From Chitinophagaceae bacterium (GTDB lineage Bacteria; Bacteroidota; Bacteroidia; Chitinophagales; Chitinophagaceae), in contig JABFRU010000010.1 of the NCBI GenBank assembly GCA_013140985.1, forward strand, positions 1 to 45,192: a stretch of DNA of 45,192 nucleotides, written 5' to 3'. A program made the translations under genes and the position numbers. Numbering within the stretch: the stretch's first letter is position 1; every line of letters begins with the position of its first letter. Of this stretch, positions 25,658 to 33,313 are shown piece by piece. Under the pieces are notes generated by a model that saw only the letters and a program-made list of their open reading frames with translations, ran no database searches and was not told the origin of the DNA.

Positions 25658-26806
25658 TTATTTCAGTTTAAAGGACAGACCGGCTACCAGCAAACGGTTA
25701 TCATCAGTGGCGGGCAGGTTCGTTCTTTTTTCAAATGTCCGGGCAATTTTCCTGAATAAGCCCCGGCTCTTTTTGTTATTGCTGCCTTCTTCAAGATCAT
25801 TAGTTTCTTTTAAGCCGGCAGCTATAACATCAGGGTTGCCAGTATTGGACGGTGGCGTAGGTGCAATTGTTACTCCGTTATTTGTTAGTTCTTTTGAAAT
25901 ATTTTTTTGACTGCTATTACCAGCTAATGCATCAACCGGTACTGCTTTCCGGATAGTAGGATTGTTGAGCGGTTCTGGTAAATTGTTAGTCGGTTTATTA
26001 TTATCAACGGTTGCAATATCTTCCTTTTTATTGGGCTGAGAATTATTGACAGGTGTATTATTAATAACAGGTTTGTCATTCTTAACAGCAATATTATTCT
26101 TGTCCTGTTGTTTTATTGCAGGGGAAGGGATTTGTTTCACTGAATTGGCAGAAGCTGTTTGATTAACCGGCTTGTCAGAAATTTTTTCAGCAGCAATTGG
26201 ATCCACTGTATTTGTTGGCTGATCATTAACAGCAGGAATGTTTTGCTTTTCAATAGCCGGGTTGGTATTAGCTACATCGCCTTTATTAATTTGAGCTGGT
26301 TTTTTATTCAATACAAGTACAGATGTAACGCCCAGTGCTATGATAATTACTGCGGCCGCCACTCTCCACCAGCGGAAAGGAACAACTCTTCTTTCTTCTT
26401 TGCGGTATAATGACTCTTTATAAGGAAAAACAATTTTGTCCGGCTGCAACTTTGCCCTCATCATCAAAGCCAACTCTTCCTTCACCAAAGGATTAGCGGC
26501 AGTGAACTGTTCAACAGTTATTTTTTGAGCAGGCGTTAATTCATTATCTGCATACAGCACCAGCCACTCTTCATAGTTTGATAATGAGATAGGAGTTTCT
26601 CCATTCACTTTCATCAATTCTTCTTTGTCATTAAAAACAACAGAAGTATCAGGCTCAAGTTTATAATGCAATAAAAGGTCGAGTTCTTCTTTCAGGTCGG
26701 GGTGTTGCTGAACAAATGTCTCCACCATGCGTCGGTCATCGCTGCCGAGTTCATTATCCATATACAGGATAAAATACTCTTCGTAATTATGGCGGTTGAT
26801 GTTCAT
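25658..26806 (-). CDS. Membrane anti-sigma factor with a duplicated N-terminal unit
   Basis: A 382-residue protein. Two copies of a roughly 60-residue unit (7-66 and 77-136), both beginning NYEE(Y/W)xxLYxDNEL and containing KEEL(D/A)L, form the cytoplasmic part. One transmembrane helix follows at about 147-166. The periplasmic part is long, Asn/Pro/Lys-rich and low in complexity to about 330, with a short terminal segment RLLVAGLSFKLK. The start overlaps the sigma factor stop by one base (TAATG), so it is the likely partner that holds the sigma factor at the membrane. The doubled N-terminal unit is unusual. Confidence 0.82.
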   Translation of the reverse strand: MNINRHNYEEYFILYMDNELGSDDRRMVETFVQQHPDLKEELDLLLHYKLEPDTSVVFNDKEELMKVNGETPISLSNYEEWLVLYADNELTPAQKITVEQFTAANPLVKEELALMMRAKLQPDKIVFPYKESLYRKEERRVVPFRWWRVAAAVIIIALGVTSVLVLNKKPAQINKGDVANTNPAIEKQNIPAVNDQPTNTVDPIAAEKISDKPVNQTASANSVKQIPSPAIKQQDKNNIAVKNDKPVINNTPVNNSQPNKKEDIATVDNNKPTNNLPEPLNNPTIRKAVPVDALAGNSSQKNISKELTNNGVTIAPTPPSNTGNPDVIAAGLKETNDLEEGSNNKKSRGLFRKIARTFEKRTNLPATDDNRLLVAGLSFKLK

Positions 26807-27291
26807 TAAATTACATTTTCCATTTTCACCAAATACTCTTTCAATTGTACTCTTGCCCGGTGCAGATAGACTTTTACCTGGCTCGGGTTCAGGTTCATGA
26901 TCTGGCCTATTTCTTCATAACTGTATCCTTCATAATCTTTCAGCAATACTAATGATTTCTGTGTTTCACTCAACCTGTTCAATGCTTCATCCAGGATCTT
27001 CTTCAAATTGTTGACCGGCCTGTTCTCTACTCTTGCTTCTTCATTGAATTCTTCCCGCAATTGTATCCTTTTTACTTTTCTTATGTGATCGATCATCTGG
27101 TGATAAGCTACTGTAAAAAGATAAGACTTGCATTTCTGCGCATCTACTTCTTCCCGGTTGCGCCACATTTTTTCAAAAGCCGTCTGCACCACATCCCTGG
27201 CATCTTCCTCGTGGCGGAGGTTTTTCAGGATGAAGCGATACACATTATCTGCGTAGGTCGTCACACATTCATTGTATTCCCGTTCAGTCAT
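26806..27291 (-). CDS. ECF-type RNA polymerase sigma factor
   Basis: A 161-residue sigma-70 family factor with only regions 2 and 4. Region 2 includes HEEDARDVVQTAFEKMW and KSYLFTVAYHQMIDHIR. Region 4 includes LSETQKSLVLLKDYEGYSYE and IGQIMNLNPSQVKVYLHRAR, the helix-turn-helix that reads the -35 box. Downstream genes encode its likely anti-sigma factor and a beta-barrel. Autoregulation is usual for such units; I see no obvious repeated -35/-10 pair upstream to prove it. Confidence 0.93.
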   Translation of the reverse strand: MTEREYNECVTTYADNVYRFILKNLRHEEDARDVVQTAFEKMWRNREEVDAQKCKSYLFTVAYHQMIDHIRKVKRIQLREEFNEEARVENRPVNNLKKILDEALNRLSETQKSLVLLKDYEGYSYEEIGQIMNLNPSQVKVYLHRARVQLKEYLVKMENVI

Positions 27292-27422
27292 AAACAGCCG
27301 ATAAGATCCCGTTTTTACGGGAGTAAAAATAGTTTATAAAACCCTGTTCAGCTAAGTAGTACGCTTAAAAGGCGTTAATGTTACAGGAAAGCCGGGTTTT
27401 TTTGGGCGGGATGGCTTGAAAA

Positions 27423-27659
27423 TCAATATCCGGCAGGAAAAATGGTCATGAACTGGCGGGAAAGATTGTCGAGCATCATTTCGCCGGAACCGCCGCCATC
27501 TTTATTCTCACATTCCTTCATTTTTTGACAACAGGTGGAGTTATTTTTATTCTCTTGCTTTTGCACAGAAGATGATTTGGAAGAAAAACCAACGGTAACA
27601 GAGCCTGCCACTACAAGGAAGGCAACAAGGCCGGGGAGTATCCATTTTTTTTTCTTCAT
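27423..27659 (-). CDS. Short membrane-anchored protein with a Cys cluster
   Basis: A 78-residue protein: basic N-terminus MKKKKW, one hydrophobic helix (about 7-24), a Ser/Lys/Asn-rich linker, then STCCQKMKECENK with three cysteines (43, 44, 50) and an acidic-glycine stretch. It could bind metal or form disulfides outside the inner membrane. No known family. It lies upstream of the sigma operon on the same strand, with 131 bases between, so co-transcription is uncertain. A near-consensus -7 element (TACTTTCG on the minus strand, about 27680-27687) precedes it. Confidence 0.6.
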   Translation of the reverse strand: MKKKKWILPGLVAFLVVAGSVTVGFSSKSSSVQKQENKNNSTCCQKMKECENKDGGGSGEMMLDNLSRQFMTIFPAGY

Positions 27660-27720
27660 GTCAGCCGGTTTTTGGATGGGACGAAAGTAGAAAGGGAAAT
27701 GTTACAGATTTGGTAAAAAA

Positions 27721-27795
27721 GTTGAGATGTTGAGAGGTTTGCAGTTGAGAAGACAGATATTTCATCTAAGCTGCCCAACCCCTCAACCTCCCAAC
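27721..27795. repeat. Imperfect inverted repeat upstream of kbl
   Basis: GTTGAGATGTTGAGAGGTTT (from 27721) and the segment 27771-27795 (CTGCCCAACCCCTCAACCTC and on) are complementary at about 20 of 24 positions. It is built of the same A/G-rich word style as the larger repeat before ispG (33167-33293). It ends six bases before the kbl -7 element. Confidence 0.6.
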
Positions 27796-27800
27796 TTCTT

Positions 27801-27808
27801 TATATTTG
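27801..27808 (+). promoter_or_regulatory. -7 promoter element of kbl
   Basis: TATATTTG matches TAnnTTTG exactly, 17 bases before the kbl ATG. No TTG is found at the usual -33 distance, where the inverted repeat lies instead. Confidence 0.5.
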
Positions 27809-27825
27809 CCCCAAAGCAGGGTAAT

Positions 27826-29013
27826 ATGAATGAAAATCTTGTACAGCGCATTGACAAAGAAGTAGAAGAGATCAAAACTTCCGGTCTTTATAAAACAGAA
27901 AGGATCATTGCCAGTCCGCAGGGAGCTGAAATAACAGTAAATGGCAAAACCGTATTGAATTTCTGCGCCAATAATTATCTCGGTCTTTCCTCTCATCCCA
28001 AAGTAATTGAAGCCGCCCATAAAGCCATTGATAAAAGAGGCTATGGCATGAGCAGTGTTCGTTTTATCTGTGGCACACAGGATATTCATAAAGAACTCGA
28101 AGAAAAACTGTCAACTTTTCTCGGAACAGAGGATACAATTTTATATGCAGCAGCTTTTGACGCCAATGGCGGTGTGTTTGAGCCTTTGTTCAATGAACAG
28201 GATGCGATCATTTCTGATACGCTGAACCATGCCTCTATAATTGATGGTGTTCGTTTGTGCAAGGCACAGCGTTTCCGTTATGAGCATAACAATATGGCTG
28301 ATTTAGAAGCAAAGCTGAAAGAAACAGCCAGCCTCCGCAGCCGGATCATTGTAACCGATGGTTCTTTCAGCATGGATGGAACCATTGCACAACTGGATAA
28401 GATCTGCGATCTCGCCGATAAATATGATGCGATAGTGATGATAGACGAATGTCATTCCTCCGGCTTTTTAGGAAAGACAGGAAGGGGCACTCATGAATAC
28501 CGTGGAGTGATGGGAAGGATCGATATCATCACCGGTACATTGGGTAAGGCATTGGGCGGCGCATCCGGTGGTTTTACATCGGGCAGGAAAGAGATCATTG
28601 AAATGCTTCGCCAAAAATCAAGACCCTATTTGTTCAGCAATACTTTGGCGCCTTCTATTGTCGGCGGTTCGATTGCAGTATTGGATATGTTAACAGAAAC
28701 AACTGAATTGAGAGATAAATTAGAGGTCAATACAAAATATTTCCGCAGCAAGATGACCGAAGCGGGATTTGATATCAAGCCCGGCGATCATCCTATCGTT
28801 CCGATAATGTTATATGATGCAGTGCTGGCGCAAACCATGGCGGCCAAATTATTGGAGGAAGGGATTTATGTGATCGGCTTTTTCTTCCCTGTTGTAGCCA
28901 AGGGACAAGCAAGAATAAGGGTGCAGTTAAGTGCAGCGCATGAGCAAAAACATCTGGATAAAGCTATTGCTGCATTTACCAGGGTTGGCAAAGAGCTGGG
29001 AGTGCTAAAGTAA
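27826..29013 (+). CDS. kbl: Glycine C-acetyltransferase (2-amino-3-ketobutyrate CoA ligase)
   Basis: A 395-residue PLP enzyme of the alpha-oxoamine synthase family. It cleaves 2-amino-3-ketobutyrate with CoA to glycine and acetyl-CoA in threonine breakdown. The ATG at 27826 gives the length of known Kbl proteins (E. coli 398); an upstream extension to 27727 would run through the promoter and repeat. Visible: [27 protein letters not shown] with Asp207, and the PLP lysine 241 in [15 protein letters not shown]. The usual partner threonine dehydrogenase (tdh) is not adjacent. Related enzymes such as serine palmitoyltransferase are possible but the match to Kbl is closer. Confidence 0.92.
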   Translation: MNENLVQRIDKEVEEIKTSGLYKTERIIASPQGAEITVNGKTVLNFCANNYLGLSSHPKVIEAAHKAIDKRGYGMSSVRFICGTQDIHKELEEKLSTFLGTEDTILYAAAFDANGGVFEPLFNEQDAIISDTLNHASIIDGVRLCKAQRFRYEHNNMADLEAKLKETASLRSRIIVTDGSFSMDGTIAQLDKICDLADKYDAIVMIDECHSSGFLGKTGRGTHEYRGVMGRIDIITGTLGKALGGASGGFTSGRKEIIEMLRQKSRPYLFSNTLAPSIVGGSIAVLDMLTETTELRDKLEVNTKYFRSKMTEAGFDIKPGDHPIVPIMLYDAVLAQTMAAKLLEEGIYVIGFFFPVVAKGQARIRVQLSAAHEQKHLDKAIAAFTRVGKELGVLK

Positions 29014-29017
29014 AGAA

Positions 29018-29605
29018 TCACTTAACTTTCAACTCTCTTCCAATTTTTTTCAAGTCATCAGCACCGATATTTTTTCCCTCCAGCAGCACCAGGTATCTGC
29101 CGCCGGAAAAGTAGGTGAAAGAACATTCAACAATTGTCTTCCTGCAATATTCGATCGCTTTGCTTCCATTGAAGTCAATTACTTTGGTGTATTCAATATC
29201 GTTTTCATTATTATATTCCAGTTGCCCGGCATATTGCAAATTATAAAGTCCTGCCCCGCCGGAGCCGGCACAATCAGAAATGGTAAGTATGACGGATGAA
29301 CTATCTGTCATTTTATATTCGCCGCTTGCTACCGGTGCACCCATTGCAGCACTGAAAGAATAATCAGAAAGAGGAACATCTCCCAACATTTCCGGCATCA
29401 GCGCTTTTATCTGTTCTTCTGTCAATGGAGCCAGCTTTTCCAGGTCTGTAGCTACTTTGTCTTTGGCTTCCTGTACTTTATTTTTCCGTTCAGTCTCTTT
29501 AGCGATACTATCAGCTTTGGCTTTATCTTCTTTGCTTTCTGAATTATTATCACAGGCAGCCAGGACTATTATTGAACATAAAAGAATCGAAAAAATACGT
29601 TTCAT
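29018..29605 (-). CDS. Lipoprotein of unknown function
   Basis: A 195-residue protein with a lipoprotein signal (lipobox VLAAC, Cys18). A Lys/Glu/Asp-rich helical linker (about 22-58) leads to a mixed alpha/beta domain (about 60-195) with a Cys in SDCAGSGGAG and two more in EYCRKTIVECSF. It is convergent with kbl, four bases between stops. No recognised family; the fold suggests a small surface- or periplasm-facing domain. Confidence 0.72.
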   Translation of the reverse strand: MKRIFSILLCSIIVLAACDNNSESKEDKAKADSIAKETERKNKVQEAKDKVATDLEKLAPLTEEQIKALMPEMLGDVPLSDYSFSAAMGAPVASGEYKMTDSSSVILTISDCAGSGGAGLYNLQYAGQLEYNNENDIEYTKVIDFNGSKAIEYCRKTIVECSFTYFSGGRYLVLLEGKNIGADDLKKIGRELKVK

Positions 29606-29833
29606 ATGATTTTATTAAGGGTATAAATGTAGTTCAATTAGTGTTTTTACGAATAAATGCATTTAGTATGCAGCAATCACAAAAAAAGATAAAAATATTT
29701 TCTCAAAAGCTATGTAAAATAATATACCGGCACTATTTTCGTTATCTACTACACGATGGTTTAAAACTCTACCCACCAATTTCCCTGGAATTCCCTTAAC
29801 TAATTTGTTGACCCTAACTTTTAATTAAAAAGT

Positions 29834-29962
29834 ATGAAAAAGTTTTTGCTTTACATGGCCATTATGGCCGTAACGGCTTTTGTGTTCAGCTCCTGCGCTG
29901 CCACCAAAAGGGATTGCCAGGGTAATAAACATTACCGTCTTAAGAATGGCATTTACCTGTAA
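29834..29962 (+). CDS. Tiny lipoprotein (42 residues)
   Basis: The ATG at 29834 opens a 42-codon frame ending at 29962. It has a classic lipoprotein signal with the lipobox FSSCAA (Cys21), then a very short mature part, CAATKRDCQGNKHYRLKNGI followed by YL. A strong terminator follows at 29989-30023, and the gene lies alone in about 430 bases of otherwise empty sequence. These facts support a real expressed small gene. Function unknown; similar minute lipoproteins ending in a short basic tail occur in related bacteria as far as I recall. Confidence 0.7.
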   Translation: MKKFLLYMAIMAVTAFVFSSCAATKRDCQGNKHYRLKNGIYL

Positions 29963-29988
29963 ATAATCTAATTATTGATTTGGACACC

Positions 29989-30023
29989 ATCCTGCGGCCG
30001 GACCCGCAGGATTTTTTATTTTT
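29989..30023 (+). terminator. Intrinsic terminator after the tiny lipoprotein gene
   Basis: ATCCTGCGG (29989-29997) pairs perfectly with CCGCAGGAT (30004-30012) around a six-base loop and is followed by a long T-rich run, the textbook form of a rho-independent terminator. Confidence 0.88.
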
Positions 30024-30037
30024 AGTAAAAGATGTGT

Positions 30038-30571
30038 ATGAAATATATTCTTTTGGTTACTGTTCTTTTTTCTTTTTCTGCCAATGCTCAACAAGCACTG
30101 AGATTTCCCGGAACATGGAAAGGCAACTGGAAGGGTGAATTGGAGTGGTTCAAAACGGGAACAGCAGAGCCAGAGAAAATAAATATGGAATTGCGCATCC
30201 GGGCAGTTTCAACTCCCGATAGTGCGGATACATGGACATGGCAGATCATTTATGGATCAGAAGCAGAAGATAACAGGCCGTATAAATTAATTCAGAAAGA
30301 CACAGCGGGTATTCATTGGGCGATAGACGAGAACAATGGCATTGTACTCGATCAGTATTTGGTGGCAGGTAAATTTTCCGGGGCATTTACCGTGATGAAC
30401 TCAACGATCATCAATAGCTACTGGATGGAAGGCAATAAACTGCATGTTGAATTCTATAGTATTTCAGCAAAACCGGTTAATACAACAGGAAAAGGAACAG
30501 AAGAAAGTCCTTCGGTCAATAGTTATAAAGTAGGAAGTTACCAGAAAGCGGTTTTATTGCGTAGCAAATGA
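30038..30571 (+). CDS. Exported protein of unknown function, lipocalin-like pattern
   Basis: A 177-residue protein from the ATG at 30038 (an ATG two codons upstream is also possible). The signal peptide is MKYILLVTVLFSFSANAQQ. The mature part has repeated Trp/aromatic beta-strand signatures (FPGTWKGNWKGELEWF, DTWTWQIIYG, INSYWMEGNKLHVEFYS), consistent with a small beta-barrel or beta-sandwich that could bind a hydrophobic ligand. No named family is recognised. It lies 29 bases before the beta-lactamase gene and may be co-transcribed with it. Confidence 0.7.
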   Translation: MKYILLVTVLFSFSANAQQALRFPGTWKGNWKGELEWFKTGTAEPEKINMELRIRAVSTPDSADTWTWQIIYGSEAEDNRPYKLIQKDTAGIHWAIDENNGIVLDQYLVAGKFSGAFTVMNSTIINSYWMEGNKLHVEFYSISAKPVNTTGKGTEESPSVNSYKVGSYQKAVLLRSK

Positions 30572-30600
30572 TAACTACCTTCGCTGAAATTTTTTAAAGG

Positions 30601-31428
30601 ATGAGACCTATTGTTCATTGCCTCCTGCTGTTTACTTTTTTTTACTCCTGTTCGCCGAATAATGTCAAAAAGAATGACAGCCTCAAAAAATATTTTGATG
30701 AAAATAAAGTGCAAGGTTGTTTTGGCCTGATGGATAATGGCACGGGGAAATTTACTGTGTATAATCTTAAACGTTACCGTGACAGCAGCTTTCTTCCTGC
30801 TTCTACATTTAAAATTGTCAACTCACTCATTGGTTTGCAAACAGGTAAGATCGTTAATGACAGCATGATCATCAAATGGGATGGGGTAAAAAGATGGAAA
30901 GAGGATTGGAACAAGGACCTGACCATGTATGAAGCTTTCAGGGTCTCTTCTCTTCCATATTACCAGGAAGTGGCAAGAAGGATCGGAAAAGACACCATGC
31001 AGATTTGGCTGGATAGTTTGGGTTATGGAAAAAAAGATCAAAAAGATAAAGTGATCATTCGTTCTGCCATTGATTCATTCTGGATCGATAATTCTTTAAA
31101 AATTACCCCCGATCAGCAATTGGGGTTAGTGAAACAATTATATTTTGACCAGTTGCCATTTTTCAAGAGTTACCAGGAAGTGGTGAAAAGAGCCATGCTT
31201 TTCGAGGATAATGCTACTTATAGCCTGTCTTATAAAACAGGGTGGGGTACCAATGAAAAAGATAATTATATAGGCTGGATCGTTGGCTGGATAGAAGAAA
31301 ATAAGCATCCCTATTTCTTTGTGCTCAACATTGAATCAGCTGATAAAAATATTGATATAGTAGCTGTGCGTATGAAAATACTAAAGGATATTTTAAAAGA
31401 ACTCGGCTTTTTTGAGGGAAAGATGTAG
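30601..31428 (+). CDS. Class D (OXA-like) beta-lactamase family lipoprotein
   Basis: A 275-residue serine hydrolase of the penicillin-binding/class D fold, exported with a lipobox-like FFYSCS (Cys17). The catalytic Ser68 and Lys71 lie in PASTFK. The second motif reads S116-S-L118 (class D usually S-x-V) in VSSLPYYQEVARRIG, the third Y142-G-K144 (usually YGN), and KTG is intact at 212-214. Trp161 (FWIDNSLKIT), needed to stabilise the carbamylated lysine in OXA enzymes, is present. The whole gene is one domain, so it is not a BlaR1-type sensor. The changed motif residues leave substrate range open. Confidence 0.88.
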   Translation: MRPIVHCLLLFTFFYSCSPNNVKKNDSLKKYFDENKVQGCFGLMDNGTGKFTVYNLKRYRDSSFLPASTFKIVNSLIGLQTGKIVNDSMIIKWDGVKRWKEDWNKDLTMYEAFRVSSLPYYQEVARRIGKDTMQIWLDSLGYGKKDQKDKVIIRSAIDSFWIDNSLKITPDQQLGLVKQLYFDQLPFFKSYQEVVKRAMLFEDNATYSLSYKTGWGTNEKDNYIGWIVGWIEENKHPYFFVLNIESADKNIDIVAVRMKILKDILKELGFFEGKM

Positions 31429-31547
31429 GGATAATCAGCCAAATAGCCTATGGCTGATTGGTTGATGCAGAAAGAATATCTGGCGCAAAAATTGCATCCG
31501 GGATCGGGGATTTTGATTGGCACATCTTCAAATCATCAAATTGCATA

Positions 31548-32549
31548 TTGAATTTCCAATTTCAACATAAAGAACTGATCTTGCTTTTTGCTGCTGTTGG
31601 CCTGCTCATTCTTTTATTTATCTGGATATTGTTCTGGAAAATGAAAGTAAAGCAGCGGATGGGGGATAAAAAACTCATCGATCTTCTAACCGGCACTTAC
31701 TCTTCAAAATTTTTTACTTCAAAATTCATTGTAGTTTCTGTGGCGTTTGCGATCGGTGTGATAGCAGCTATGAATCCACGGCAAGCAGGCGCAGCGGACG
31801 ATAGCAAAAGAAAAGGAATTGATATCGCTATTGCATTAGATGTAAGCAAAAGTATGTTAGCTACCGACTTGCCACCGAACCGGCTGGAGAGAGCCAAGCA
31901 ATTCATCAATAAACTGATAAATGAAATGCCTGACGACAGGATCGCTTTAGTATGGTTTGCAGGTAAAGCTTATTTGCAAATGCCATTATCGGTAGATCAT
32001 GGGGCTGCACAATTATATATATCATCTGCAGGACCGGCTGCTGTGCCACAGCAGGGAACAGTGATCAGCGGGGCATTGAAAATGAGTGCTGCTGTTTTTA
32101 ATGCTGCGGATAAAAGATTTAAATCTGTTATAGTTATTTCCGATGGAGAGGATCATGATGAAGCAGCTTTGAGTACAGCAAAAAGATTGGCAGAGAATGG
32201 CGTGATGATAAGTACGATCGGTATAGGCTCGCCGGAAGGTTCAACGATCATTGACCCTTCTACAGGGCAAATAAAAAAAGATGATGCCGGCAATACGATC
32301 ATCTCCAGGCTGAATGAAGAAGGATTAAAAGAAATAGCTGAAGCCACCAATGGTATTTATGTTCGTTTGCAAAACAGCGATGAAGCTGTAGCTGCGGTTA
32401 AGGCACAGTTGTCCCAGATTGAAAAAAAAGCTTTCAATGATGTTTCGGTGACGAGTTTCAAAAACTATTTTATTTGGTTTGCTGCCGCCATGTTTGTTTT
32501 ATTGCTGGCAGAGAATTTTATTCCCGAACGAAAAAAAGCCAAAGCATGA
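31548..32549 (+). CDS. batB: BatB-like von Willebrand factor A protein
   Basis: A membrane-anchored VWA protein of about 333 residues if it starts at the TTG at 31548; an ATG at 31458 would add 30 residues that do not look family-like and run through a hairpin. Two N-terminal helices (about 10-30 and 58-74) precede a VWA domain with the metal-ion site D98-x-S100-x-S102 (ALDVSKSM) and SDGEDHDE, and one helix ends the protein. BatB belongs to the Bacteroides aerotolerance set, linked to oxidative stress and envelope integrity. batC overlaps its stop by four bases. moxR, batA and batD are not here. Confidence 0.85.
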   Translation: MNFQFQHKELILLFAAVGLLILLFIWILFWKMKVKQRMGDKKLIDLLTGTYSSKFFTSKFIVVSVAFAIGVIAAMNPRQAGAADDSKRKGIDIAIALDVSKSMLATDLPPNRLERAKQFINKLINEMPDDRIALVWFAGKAYLQMPLSVDHGAAQLYISSAGPAAVPQQGTVISGALKMSAAVFNAADKRFKSVIVISDGEDHDEAALSTAKRLAENGVMISTIGIGSPEGSTIIDPSTGQIKKDDAGNTIISRLNEEGLKEIAEATNGIYVRLQNSDEAVAAVKAQLSQIEKKAFNDVSVTSFKNYFIWFAAAMFVLLLAENFIPERKKAKA

Positions 32550-33166
32550 AAAAAATAATAATATTATGCCTGGTGCTTTTTTCACTTTCTGCTCAATCAC
32601 AGAAAGCGGTTGAAGCTATCAAAAAAGGAAATGATCATTATAAGGAGAAACTGTTTGTAAAAGCTGCGGAAGAATATAATAGAGCTATCCAGATAGATCC
32701 AAGTGATCAAATAGCCAAATTCAACCTGGCCAATGCTTTTTACAAACAGGATAACAAGGTGGATGCCGCCCAGATACTTACTGGTATCACAAATACGGCA
32801 AAAGAGAAAGGATTGTTGTCAAAAGCGTTTTATAATAAAGGAGTGATATTAAGCCGGCAAAAAAACCTGGAAGCCAGTATTGAAGCTTATAAAAATGCTT
32901 TACGCAATGATCCCAATGATAAACAGGCAAGGGAGAACCTTCAAAAAGCTTTGCTGGAATTAAAAAAGAAAACCCCGCCTCCTCCAAAGAAAAAAGAACA
33001 GGAAAAGAAAAAGCAACAGCAGCAACAAAAACAGCCCCAATCCAAGTTAGATCAGAAAGAGGCAGAGCAACGATTAAAATTGCTGGAACAAAAAGAAAAA
33101 CAGACCCAGCAAAAAATGCAAAGCGAACGATCAAAATCTGCCGCCAGTACCAGTAAAGATTGGTAG
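32546..33166 (+). CDS. batC: BatC-like TPR protein
   Basis: A 206-residue exported protein from the ATG at 32546, overlapping the batB stop as ATGA. It has a signal peptide (about 1-18). Three TPR-like helical pairs cover about 20-140 (FVKAAEEYNRAIQIDPSDQI, LEASIEAYKNALRNDPNDKQ). The tail is very rich in Lys, Gln and Pro (PPPPKKKEQEKKKQQQQQ) with a heptad-like coiled coil. This matches BatC, which pairs with BatB. The gene is followed at once by a long inverted repeat and then ispG. Confidence 0.82.
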   Translation: MKKIIILCLVLFSLSAQSQKAVEAIKKGNDHYKEKLFVKAAEEYNRAIQIDPSDQIAKFNLANAFYKQDNKVDAAQILTGITNTAKEKGLLSKAFYNKGVILSRQKNLEASIEAYKNALRNDPNDKQARENLQKALLELKKKTPPPPKKKEQEKKKQQQQQKQPQSKLDQKEAEQRLKLLEQKEKQTQQKMQSERSKSAASTSKDW

Positions 33167-33293
33167 TAGAGGTTCCAAAGGTTCAAGAAGTTTAAGAGGT
33201 TTAAAAGGTTTGGACTCTGCAAATTGAAGAGTTTTTGCATATAAACGACCCCAACTTCTTAAACTTCTTGAACCTCTTGAACTTTTTAAACTT
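33167..33293. repeat. Long inverted repeat between batC and ispG
   Basis: AGGTTCAAGAAGTTTAAGA (33179-33197) is the perfect 19-base reverse complement of 33257-33275, within imperfect arms of about 45 bases (33167-33212 and 33249-33293). The arms consist of nine-base words such as AAGAGGTTT, AAGAAGTTT and AAGAGGTTC. The left arm begins right after the batC stop; the right arm contains the ispG -33 element. Related words occur at 20123-20155 and 27721-27795. Confidence 0.8.
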
Positions 33294-33308
33294 ATCCCGT
33301 TAGTTTTG
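33277..33308 (+). promoter_or_regulatory. Promoter of the ispG operon
   Basis: TTG at 33277-33279 and TAGTTTTG at 33301-33308 fit the Bacteroidota -33 / -7 consensus with a 21-base spacer. The ispG ATG begins at 33314, five bases past the -7 element, so transcription should start at or just around the start codon. Confidence 0.65.
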
Positions 33309-33313
33309 CAGTC

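Noticed and set aside
27727-27825. N-terminal extension of kbl by 33 codons
   Set aside because: It runs through an inverted repeat and a consensus -7 promoter element, and is absent from the known enzyme family.
30601-31428. BlaR1-like sensor or small penicillin-binding protein
   Set aside because: The protein is a single domain with a lipobox, without the multi-helix sensor region of BlaR1, and it carries the class D-specific Trp161 and PASTFK pattern.
31433-31459. Hairpin AATCAGCC...GGCTGATT as terminator of the beta-lactamase gene
   Set aside because: The stem is perfect but no T-run follows, so I do not call it a terminator; it could still be an RNA structure.
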